Source: Candidatus Rifleibacteriota bacterium
Lineage (GTDB): Bacteria; Riflebacteria; Ozemobacteria; Ozemobacterales; Ozemobacteraceae
Assembly (NCBI GenBank): GCA_017526725.1
Contig: JAFXRA010000282.1
Span: 1 to 12,782 of the forward strand
Length of the DNA stretch: 12,782 nt
Reading direction: 5' to 3'
Below, piece by piece: positions 1 through 4,774 of this stretch. Both the position numbers and the translations under genes were made by a program. The notes under the pieces were generated by a model. It ran no database searches. It was not told the origin of the DNA and saw only the letters and a program-made list of their open reading frames with translations. Positions within the stretch are counted from its first letter, which is position 1. The number at the start of each line of letters is the position of its first letter.

Positions 1-69
1 CTCCTTGAGGAGGGGAATTAAAGGGGTGGTGATCTAACCATAGTAAACCTTTGTTTAGCGACAGCGTAT
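1..69 (+). repeat. composite dispersed repeat, copy 1 (left edge cut by window)
   Basis: Bases 1-32 match the reverse complement of 4701-4732 at 29 of 32 positions. Bases 53-69 (GTTTAGCGACAGCGTAT) match 8676-8692 at 16 of 17. The same order of blocks (CCTCC/GAGG hairpin, GGGGTG, ACC, GTTTAGCGA) recurs at 8602-8692. A fragment of the same family (GGAGGAGAATAA on the minus strand) lies at 103-114. The element probably begins before the window. It contains no gene. Confidence 0.7.
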
Positions 70-132
70 AACATAATAGCGGACAGTCGCTTGTTCGACC
101 TTATTCTCCTCCGCGGTCAACACGAAATAGAA

Positions 133-161
133 TTGACATATTGCAATTATTTATCTAAACT
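133..161 (+). promoter_or_regulatory. candidate sigma70 promoter for the 2H-phosphoesterase-like gene
   Basis: A perfect -35 TTGACA (133-138) is followed 17 bp later by TAAACT (156-161), which matches the -10 consensus at 4 of 6 positions. A transcript would start near 168, about 24 nt before the ATG. The -10 is weak, so the call is tentative. Confidence 0.4.
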
Positions 162-191
162 TCAAAGCTAAGGAATGAAAAGGAGAATAAA

Positions 192-908
192 ATGAGAAAT
201 TCAAAGTGGTTTAAACTTTTGGTTGTTCCGATAATATTAGGTTTTGTTATTGGTGTTCCTGCATGGCTTAAAGCCGAACAGAAAAGAATTGAAACAGATA
301 AGATAAATGTTTTTGCAGTTATATCTGAAAACATTCAGGACCAGGTAAAAGTTGCAACTGTAGACCTTAAAATTACAGAAAACGTTGAAACTTTTGCTTT
401 AAAAGGCTATCAGCAGCACTGCACCCTTTATATGACTGCTTATCCTTTAGGCAGACAGAAACTAGTTGCTACTATCGTTAAAAGAATAGCAAACAACACA
501 AAGCAGTTTCCTATTAATACCAAAGGTATTGAAATCGCAGCCAGCGATTGGCTGTTTATGGGCTTAGAAAACAACAAAGAACTTCAGGCTCTCTGCGATG
601 AAGTTGCCAATAGGCTTGCTTTCTTGAGAGCAAAATCAGACTATGTTCCTGAATGGGCTAAGAGTATGCCTGCCAAAGTTGAATGTATAAAGAAATATGG
701 CAGTCCCAACGTTTTTTCTCAGTTCGACCCACATTTAACTCTTCTCGCAAAGTCTGACGGCGAAATGCTTAGAAGATTCGGGGCTTTCTGCGAAGATAAA
801 GGCTATAATAAGCCTATTACCGGTAAGGTTGTAGCTATTGGTTACGGATTAGCAGACCGTGATGGCCAGATAAAGACTCCTCTTCAGGTTTTCCCGCTAG
901 CTGAATAA
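192..908 (+). CDS. membrane-anchored 2H phosphoesterase-like protein (LigT/CPDase superfamily)
   Basis: Two HxTL motifs are visible, H76-C-T-L79 and H181-L-T-L184 (context FDPHLTLL), about 100 residues apart. This is the signature of the 2H phosphoesterase superfamily, whose two histidines act on 2',5' or cyclic phosphodiester RNA ends or cyclic nucleotides. The segment between them (LFMGLENNKELQAL, about 121-134) resembles the usual middle strand and helix. Residues 7-27 form one hydrophobic segment after a short basic N-terminus, so the catalytic domain is probably anchored in the inner membrane and faces outward, which is unusual for a mostly cytoplasmic family. The ATG at 192 is fixed by AAAAGGAG at 178-185. 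The gene stands alone, with a candidate promoter at 133-161 and a terminator about 205 bp downstream. Superfamily membership rests on motifs; the substrate is unknown. Confidence 0.72.
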   Translation: MRNSKWFKLLVVPIILGFVIGVPAWLKAEQKRIETDKINVFAVISENIQDQVKVATVDLKITENVETFALKGYQQHCTLYMTAYPLGRQKLVATIVKRIANNTKQFPINTKGIEIAASDWLFMGLENNKELQALCDEVANRLAFLRAKSDYVPEWAKSMPAKVECIKKYGSPNVFSQFDPHLTLLAKSDGEMLRRFGAFCEDKGYNKPITGKVVAIGYGLADRDGQIKTPLQVFPLAE

Positions 909-940
909 TCTATTTGTTATTGCGAGCAGTCGTGATTCTT

Positions 941-973
941 CCTCACTAATGGTGGGGGAGGTGGCCACATTAG
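941..973. repeat. short inverted repeat with GGTGGCCAC core
   Basis: CTAATG (946-951) and CATTAG (968-973) pair around a loop ending in the palindrome GTGGCCAC (961-968). The GGGGGAGGTGGCCAC block resembles the GGGAGGTGG block of the composite repeat at 8602-8692, so this may be a fragment of that family. Confidence 0.4.
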
Positions 974-990
974 TATTTCTTTTATTTTGT

Positions 991-1069
991 TGTCTATACA
1001 TTGTCATAAACGTATAGCTTTCAGGGCTAAAGCCCATACGCTATACTTATTATGACAAATGTGTAGACA
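991..1069. repeat. 79-bp palindromic element, copy 1
   Basis: This matches 8731-8809 at 70 of 79 positions. The ends are inverted (TGTCTATACA and TGTGTAGACA), with nested stems: TTGTCATAA against TTATGACAA, GTATAGC (1012-1018) against GCTATAC (1040-1046), and GGGCT (1024-1028) against AGCCC (1031-1035) around a 2-nt loop. It can fold into one long hairpin and has no coding capacity. It resembles a REP or MITE-type non-autonomous element; no transposase is nearby. Confidence 0.8.
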
Positions 1070-1095
1070 ATTAATTTAATCTAATTCCTAATTCA

Positions 1096-1110
1096 CCAAG
1101 CTTCGCTTGG
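1096..1110. repeat. triloop hairpin CCAAGC-TTC-GCTTGG
   Basis: A perfect 6-bp stem closes on a TTC triloop, just before the terminator at 1114-1140. It belongs to the set of hairpins in this window that keep a GAA/TTC loop while the stem sequence changes (also 1285-1297, 3607-3619, 8632-8646). Two CTAATTC heptamers precede it at 1081-1094. Confidence 0.5.
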
Positions 1111-1113
1111 CTG

Positions 1114-1140
1114 AAAAAACGCCTATTTTAGGCGTTTTTT
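1114..1140. terminator. bidirectional rho-independent terminator
   Basis: AAAAAACGCCTA (1114-1125) pairs perfectly with TAGGCGTTTTTT (1129-1140) around a TTT loop. A-runs on one side and T-runs on the other let it work in both directions. It lies between the converging plus-strand gene ending at 908 and the minus-strand gene ending at 1335, so it can serve both. Confidence 0.85.
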
Positions 1141-1171
1141 CGGGTTTTGTGGTTTTGGGTAATGAGTGGTG

Positions 1172-1310
1172 ATTGTCCTAAAGCCCTCCCTTGAGGCTAC
1201 TTTCTTGAAGAGGCTCCCCGCTTATCGGGGCAGCATCTTGGTTGGTGGCACAGAAGATCTGCCCCCAGTTTAGCTGTGGGAAGTGGCACGAAGTGCCGAA
1301 AGGGGTCTTG
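1172..1310. repeat. composite repeat region with three hairpins
   Basis: It starts with TTGTCCTAAAGCC, which is identical to 8603-8615, followed by a CCTCC..GAGG-type block. Hairpins: CCCCG/CGGGG (1216-1230), CCCCCAG/CTGTGGG with one mismatch (1262-1280), and GGCAC-GAA-GTGCC (1285-1297). I see no gene in 909-1334; the gap holds this element, the 79-bp palindrome, the terminator and heptamer arrays. Confidence 0.6.
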
Positions 1311-1331
1311 CTCTGCGCTCTGCGCTCTAAA

Positions 1332-1352
1332 TTCTCAATTCTCAATTCTCAA
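1332..1352. repeat. heptamer tandem array, TTCTCAA x3
   Basis: Three exact 7-bp units sit directly after a shorter TGCGCTC heptamer doublet (about 1315-1328). The array encodes the C-terminal residues and the stop codon (TGA at 1335-1337, minus strand) of the membrane protein gene, so the repeat has become part of the reading frame. Confidence 0.85.
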
Positions 1353-1751
1353 TTCCCAGTGTCCCTTTTTCCAGTGAGCATAATCAACTGGTTCTGAATC
1401 TTTATGCTGATACTTGATTATGCCTCTGCCAATGAGGTAGGTGCCGCAGTTACAAACTTTTTTGCCTTTTCCAGCAATATAAGGCTCTGCATCAGGAGCG
1501 TCTTTTAATTCATTTATAGCTTTTAATCCGCATTTGCATTTAGGCAGAGGTTCTTGACCTATGAATAACTGTCTTTCCAGCCAGGCTATTCCATGAACAA
1601 CAAACAAAAATATGGCTGGGCCTATTAAAATACCAGCGTAGCCCCAGTTTTCACCGTAACGTGAAAAGAACATGTCGCCCAAATAGCCTGCTAATATCAG
1701 CAAAAACAAGGCTATTGTTTCCATTTTGATGGAGCCTTTTTTATTGTTCAT
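1335..1751 (-). CDS. small membrane protein with paired CxC motifs
   Basis: I do not recognise this family. Residues about 14-30 and 36-58 look like two transmembrane helices. A soluble C-terminal tail of about 75 residues carries K-C-K-C-G and V-C-N-C-G motifs about 27 residues apart, a four-cysteine pattern that could hold zinc. The last residues (ELRIEN) are encoded by the TTCTCAA heptamer array. Two starts are possible: ATG at 1749-1751, or an in-frame ATG at 1722-1724 (129 aa) preceded by AAAAAAGG about 10 nt upstream. The second has the better ribosome binding site and starts right before the first helix. The gene lies 31 bp downstream of the DUF3806-like gene on the same strand, with another heptamer array in the gap, so the two are probably cotranscribed. 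Function unknown. Confidence 0.6.
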   Translation of the reverse strand: MNNKKGSIKMETIALFLLILAGYLGDMFFSRYGENWGYAGILIGPAIFLFVVHGIAWLERQLFIGQEPLPKCKCGLKAINELKDAPDAEPYIAGKGKKVCNCGTYLIGRGIIKYQHKDSEPVDYAHWKKGHWELRIEN

Positions 1752-1762
1752 ATTTTTTGGGG

Positions 1763-1790
1763 TAATTCCTAATTCCTCACTCCTAATTCC
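1763..1790. repeat. heptamer tandem array, TAATTCC
   Basis: Four 7-bp units: TAATTCC, TAATTCC, TCACTCC, TAATTCC. The array fills the gap between two minus-strand genes and contains the stop codon (TAG, minus strand, 1783-1785) and final asparagine codon of the DUF3806-like gene. Confidence 0.85.
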
Positions 1791-2280
1791 TAACAGATTC
1801 TAGGTGCTGCTTTATAGCATCATGCATAGGTTTGAAGAATGGTTCTGTATCTAATTTGGGTTCTATTCTCTTCCATACAGAATTTATCGGGTAAACAACG
1901 CTGCCGGTTTTTTCATCAACTAATGCTTTTTCAGTTCCAAGCTGGTCTTCAATAATCTGCCATTCAAAAGTGAATTCTGTCTTTAGCATTTCACCGAAAA
2001 GACAGCCGAAAGCATTGGCCATAACTTCATTTTCATCTTTTGCATCAGATTCTCCATCCTTCCAGATGCCGAAAAGAACCCCCATAGCTTCATCTGTTTC
2101 CTTTTTGTCTGCTTTTGCTTCAGCCCAGAGTTTGAAAACTTTATCAAGACCTTCATAAGTAACGGGTCCTGAGTCTTTTTTCATGAAAGCAGCATATATT
2201 TCACGGCCTTTGTTGGCGTTTAATGCGATTATAGACAAGTCTTTTCTGCTTAAGCCCAAAATTTTTGGAGATATATTCAT
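1783..2280 (-). CDS. DUF3806-like small cytoplasmic protein
   Basis: A 165-residue soluble protein with no signal peptide or membrane segment. Residues about 84-140 contain a helix with N-A-F-G-C-L-F-G-E-M, then F-E-W-Q-I-I-E-D and V-V-Y-P-I-N-S-V-W-K-R-I-E. This order (a Gly-rich helix, W..(v/i)EDxxG, then a 'yP...v.kRie' strand) resembles DUF3806-type proteins, whose function is unknown; the match is from memory. The start at 2278-2280 is preceded by an AAGAGAG-like ribosome binding site. It is divergent from ackA, sharing a 105-bp A/T-rich spacer, and is probably the first gene of a two-gene unit with the membrane protein downstream. Its last two codons lie in a heptamer array. Confidence 0.6.
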   Translation of the reverse strand: MNISPKILGLSRKDLSIIALNANKGREIYAAFMKKDSGPVTYEGLDKVFKLWAEAKADKKETDEAMGVLFGIWKDGESDAKDENEVMANAFGCLFGEMLKTEFTFEWQIIEDQLGTEKALVDEKTGSVVYPINSVWKRIEPKLDTEPFFKPMHDAIKQHLESVRN

Positions 2281-2385
2281 TGCTTTACTCTCTTTTTTCT
2301 TTAAAATTTTAGTTTTACGTGCTAAAACATCTAAGTATTTAAATTACCATAGAATTTTTCATTATAAAAGGAGCCAAAATAAAAT

Positions 2386-3594
2386 ATGGCAGATTCTAAA
2401 ATTATTTTGATCGTAAACTGCGGTAGTTCTTCTCTTAAATATGCTGTTATGAGAATGCCGGAACGTGAACAGCTCGGCAAAGGTCTTGTTGAAAGGATAG
2501 GTCTTGAAATGGGCCATCTAGAACAAAAGGCTAACGGCAAGGTTTACGAAGTAAGCCAGAAGATTGAAAACCACAAAGTAGCTATGGAATTGGTTATGAA
2601 AGCCATGACCGACCCTGAAAAAGGCATTATAAAAGATACGAAAGAAATTGCTGCAATCGGCCATAGAGTTCTCCATGGCGGCCAGTATTATTATGACTCA
2701 ATCGTTATCAACGGCGATGTTAAGAAAGCTATCAGAGACTGCTTTGATTTGGGCCCATTGCATAATCCTGCTAACCTTATGGGTATTGAAGCTTGTGAAG
2801 CTGCTATGCCAGGGCTTCCTAATGTTGCTGTTTTCGATACTGCTTTTGGTATGGCAATGCCAGAAAAAGCTTATCTCTATGCTATTCCTCATGAATACTA
2901 CGAAAAATACAGCATTCGCCGCTACGGTTTCCACGGAACCAGCCATAAATTTGTTTCAAACGAAGCTATCAAGTTTGCTAACCTCGACCCCAAGAATGCA
3001 AAAGTTATCGTTTGTCATTTAGGGAACGGTGCCAGCATTTCTGCTTCAATCGGCGGCAAATGTGTTGACACTTCTATGGGTCTTACTCCTCTTGAAGGTT
3101 TGATTATGGGTACTAGAAGCGGTGACGTAGACCCTGCAGTTCTTCAGTTCATCATGAACAAAGAAAAGCTCACTCCAGATCAGATGCTCAATATTCTTAA
3201 CAAGAAGTCTGGCGTTCTTGGTATGAGCGGCGGAGTTTCAAGCGATTTCCGTGACATCAACAAGGCTAAAGAAGAAGGCAATCACCTTGCTGAAGTAGCT
3301 CTTGATGCTTTTATTTACAGAGTTGTAAAATATGTTGGTGCTTATGTTGCTGCTATGAACGGCGTTGACGCAATTTGTTTCTGCGCTGGTGTTGGTGAAA
3401 ATGACATTCAGGCAAGAAAAATTATTTGTGAACATCTCAGCTACTTGGGCATTAAGATTGATGATAAGGCCAACAATGTTCGCGGTGAAAGAAGAGTTAT
3501 ATCTGCTCCAGATTCTAAGGTTAAAGTAATTCTTCTTCCAACAAATGAAGAACTTCAGATTGCTATAGACACTTACGAATTGACTAATAAATAA
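2386..3594 (+). CDS. ackA: acetate kinase
   Basis: Converts acetyl phosphate and ADP to acetate and ATP (reversible), the ATP-forming step of acetate fermentation; cytoplasmic, ASKHA-fold. At 402 residues it has the usual length. All family signatures are present: VNCGSSSLKYAV (10-21), GHRVLHGG (92-99) with R94, PLHNPANL (124-131) with H126, FDTAF (150-154) with D151, RRYGFHGTSHK (178-188) with H183, CHLGNGASIS (210-219), the segment with M-G-T-R-S-G-D and R244, AGVGEN (334-339), and PTNEEL with E388. The catalytic residues appear intact. The ATG is preceded by AAAAGGAG (2366-2373). No pta is adjacent in this window. The 3' end is odd: its last 15 codons plus stop occur again 125 bp downstream, after a palindromic element and just before the terminator. 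Confidence 0.97.
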   Translation: MADSKIILIVNCGSSSLKYAVMRMPEREQLGKGLVERIGLEMGHLEQKANGKVYEVSQKIENHKVAMELVMKAMTDPEKGIIKDTKEIAAIGHRVLHGGQYYYDSIVINGDVKKAIRDCFDLGPLHNPANLMGIEACEAAMPGLPNVAVFDTAFGMAMPEKAYLYAIPHEYYEKYSIRRYGFHGTSHKFVSNEAIKFANLDPKNAKVIVCHLGNGASISASIGGKCVDTSMGLTPLEGLIMGTRSGDVDPAVLQFIMNKEKLTPDQMLNILNKKSGVLGMSGGVSSDFRDINKAKEEGNHLAEVALDAFIYRVVKYVGAYVAAMNGVDAICFCAGVGENDIQARKIICEHLSYLGIKIDDKANNVRGERRVISAPDSKVKVILLPTNEELQIAIDTYELTNK

Positions 3595-3596
3595 AA

Positions 3597-3671
3597 GACC
3601 CCCTCAGTCACTTCGTGACAGCTCCCCCAGCAATTTTTTCAAAATTTTGGGGGCGCATCGTTTTAGGGGAT
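3597..3671. repeat. palindromic three-stem repeat element inserted after the ackA stop
   Basis: Outer arms CCCCT (3600-3604) and AGGGG (3665-3669) enclose GTCAC-TTC-GTGAC (3607-3619) and a hairpin closed by CCCCC (3624-3628) and GGGGG (3649-3653), whose inner A/T stem also ends in a TTC loop. The CCCTCAGTCAC..GTGACAGCTCCC design resembles short palindromic repeats I recall from gut Firmicutes genomes. It separates the intact ackA end from the duplicated end. Confidence 0.7.
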
Positions 3672-3719
3672 GAAGAACTTCAAATAGCTATAGATACCTA
3701 CGAACTGACTAATAAGTAA
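3672..3719 (+). pseudogene. duplicated 3' end of ackA (15 codons plus stop)
   Basis: These 48 bases encode EELQIAIDTYELTNK and a stop, identical in protein to ackA residues 388-402 (3547-3594). The DNA differs at six positions, and all six are synonymous (CAG/CAA, ATT/ATA, GAC/GAT, ACT/ACC, TTG/CTG, AAA/AAG). The codon before is GAT here and AAT in ackA; homology ends there. Purely synonymous divergence means this copy evolved as coding sequence. It looks like the tail of another ackA allele or of a lost tandem paralogue, not a decaying fresh duplicate. The ackA terminator follows directly. Confidence 0.85.
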
Positions 3720-3720
3720 A

Positions 3721-3757
3721 AATAAAAAAGCCTGATTTTTAATCAGGCTTTTTTATT
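3721..3757. terminator. rho-independent terminator after ackA
   Basis: A perfect 17-bp stem, AATAAAAAAGCCTGATT (3721-3737) with its complement at 3741-3757, closes on a TTT loop, with T-runs on the 3' side. It begins 2 nt after the stop of the duplicated ackA tail and 126 nt after the stop of the intact gene. The terminator therefore belongs to the duplicated end. Confidence 0.9.
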
Positions 3758-3851
3758 TTAGTTTTTATTGTAGTTAGTAGTTGTTGTATTTATTGTTCTT
3801 TTTTCGTTACGATAAGTGTGGTTGTTTTGAGCCTAAGGTTCTGTGGAAATA

Positions 3852-3959
3852 GTGGGACAGCTGCTTAAAGCAACTTGTGGGACAGCTGTTTCACAGCCTG
3901 TGGTAATTGTCGAACGACTCCCACGGGCGACGCCGTTTCACAACGAAGTGTCCCACAGC
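3852..3959. repeat. GTGGGACA repeat cluster
   Basis: GTGGGACAGCTG occurs twice (3852-3863 and 3877-3888, 25 bp apart). An inverted relative lies at 3934-3959; its minus-strand reading, CTGTGGGACACTTCGTTGTGA, is nearly identical to 8533-8553. The 3758-4049 stretch has no credible gene: short open frames across it have no ribosome binding site and translate repeats. Confidence 0.6.
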
Positions 3960-4049
3960 GCAGCGTCTCACTTCAAACTTTATGGTCTTAAATCTTACAA
4001 TAAAAACAAGAGAGGCGATAGCCTTTAAATACCAAAAACCACAAAAACC

Positions 4050-4081
4050 AAAAAAGCCGCTTGAGAATCCAAGCTGTTTTT
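4050..4081. terminator. probable bidirectional terminator of the methyltransferase gene
   Basis: GCTTG (4059-4063) pairs with CAAGC (4070-4074) around AGAATC, flanked by an A-run on the left (4046-4055) and a T-run on the right. Read on the minus strand it lies just after the methyltransferase stop and ends in GGCTTTTTT. The stem is short, so confidence is moderate. Confidence 0.55.
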
Positions 4082-4083
4082 GT

Positions 4084-4707
4084 TTATTTCGTCAGCACAA
4101 AGGTGAGCCAGAAAACTCCGGGGCGATCTAATTTGTCAGGTTCTTCTTCTCCGTGAGTTGCAGAAAAACCGGCTTCTATAAAATATTTTTCCCAGATTTC
4201 TATGGGCATAAGATTCATTGTTCGCCCTTTAACATCTACACCGTCATCGTTTACGTCATTTCTTGTGGTGGGAATTGAAACTAAGCCTTTTCCGCCTTTT
4301 TTAGTCAATCGATAGAGTTCAGCCAAAGTTGGAACTAAGTCTTTTTCGTATAAATGCATTAAACAGGCTACAGAATAGAAACCGTCGAAATATTCGTCAG
4401 GAAAGTCTAATCTGCAGGGCATGATTCCGAAAAGCAATCTGTCTTTTAGTTCTGGATGACGTTTTGGAATCTCAGCTAACAAGCCTTTTGAGCCATCTAA
4501 GGCAATAATATCATATCCGTCTGCCAAAGAACGAGCAGCGTCTCTGCCTGAACCACAGCCTATTTCTAATATTTTAGAGCCAACAGGTATATTTGCTCTG
4601 ACTTCTTTGTGAAAAGGGTCTAGTCTGATAGCATCGTGTTTGTCGCAAAAATCTGCTGCGTTTTCGTCATAAAAAGCAATGGTCTTGTTCACTGTTTTGT
4701 TCACCAC
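4084..4707 (-). CDS. class I SAM-dependent methyltransferase
   Basis: A cytoplasmic Rossmann-fold methyltransferase of the Methyltransf_11/25 type. Motif I is I-L-E-I-G-C-G-S-G-R-D-A (47-58), which binds SAM. The acidic residue ending strand 2 is D71 in A-L-D-G-S, and the post-II region is F-D-G-F-Y-S-V-A-C-L-M-H-L (107-119). Glycine-rich K-K-G-G-K-G (136-141) precedes strand 5. The N-terminal T-I-A-F-Y-D-E-N-A is typical of the family. At 207 residues it is complete; the substrate cannot be read from sequence. The start is unusual: GTG at 4705-4707, another GTG at 4702-4704 and a third at 4690-4692 are in frame, and the first two, with the AGGAG ribosome binding site, lie inside a dispersed repeat. 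A 12-nt duplication gives VNKT-VNKT at the N-terminus. It lies 55 nt downstream of the J-like/TPR/CSD gene and is probably cotranscribed with it. Confidence 0.88.
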   Translation of the reverse strand: MVNKTVNKTIAFYDENAADFCDKHDAIRLDPFHKEVRANIPVGSKILEIGCGSGRDAARSLADGYDIIALDGSKGLLAEIPKRHPELKDRLLFGIMPCRLDFPDEYFDGFYSVACLMHLYEKDLVPTLAELYRLTKKGGKGLVSIPTTRNDVNDDGVDVKGRTMNLMPIEIWEKYFIEAGFSATHGEEEPDKLDRPGVFWLTFVLTK

Positions 4708-4732
4708 CCCTTTTATTCTCCTCCTCTAGGAG
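4701..4732 (-). repeat. 32-bp dispersed repeat carrying RBS and start codons
   Basis: The minus-strand reading matches bases 1-32 at 29 of 32 positions. It contains a CCTCCT/AGGAGG hairpin (4720-4733), AGGAG 10 nt before the GTG, then GGGGTGGTGA, whose GTG GTG triplets are the first two possible start codons of the methyltransferase. Confidence 0.8.
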
Positions 4733-4746
4733 GGGCCTTGACAGAC

Positions 4747-4774
4747 GGTTAACCGATAACGGTTAACTGTTAAC
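4747..4774. repeat. heptamer tandem array, GGTTAAC
   Basis: Four 7-bp units: GGTTAAC, CGATAAC, GGTTAAC, TGTTAAC. The last units encode the C-terminal V-N-S and stop codon (TAA, minus strand, 4763-4765) of the J-like/TPR/CSD gene. Confidence 0.8.

Noticed and set aside
1332..1790. CRISPR array
   Set aside because: Units are 7 bp, contiguous and without spacers, so they are tandem repeats, not repeat-spacer arrays.
1970..2158. Plus-strand frame opposite the DUF3806-like gene
   Set aside because: It is a shadow of the minus-strand gene, serine/phenylalanine-rich and without an RBS.
2281..2385. Riboswitch or defined promoter in the spacer before ackA
   Set aside because: TAGAAT at 2350-2355 could be a -10, but no fitting -35 is present and no structured leader is evident.
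2648..3022. Overlapping frames inside ackA on both strands
   Set aside because: ackA is intact and fully explains this stretch.
3843..4131. Two short plus-strand open frames (3843-4028 and 3907-4131)
   Set aside because: They lie over the GTGGGACA repeats and a terminator, have no ribosome binding site, and give no recognisable protein.
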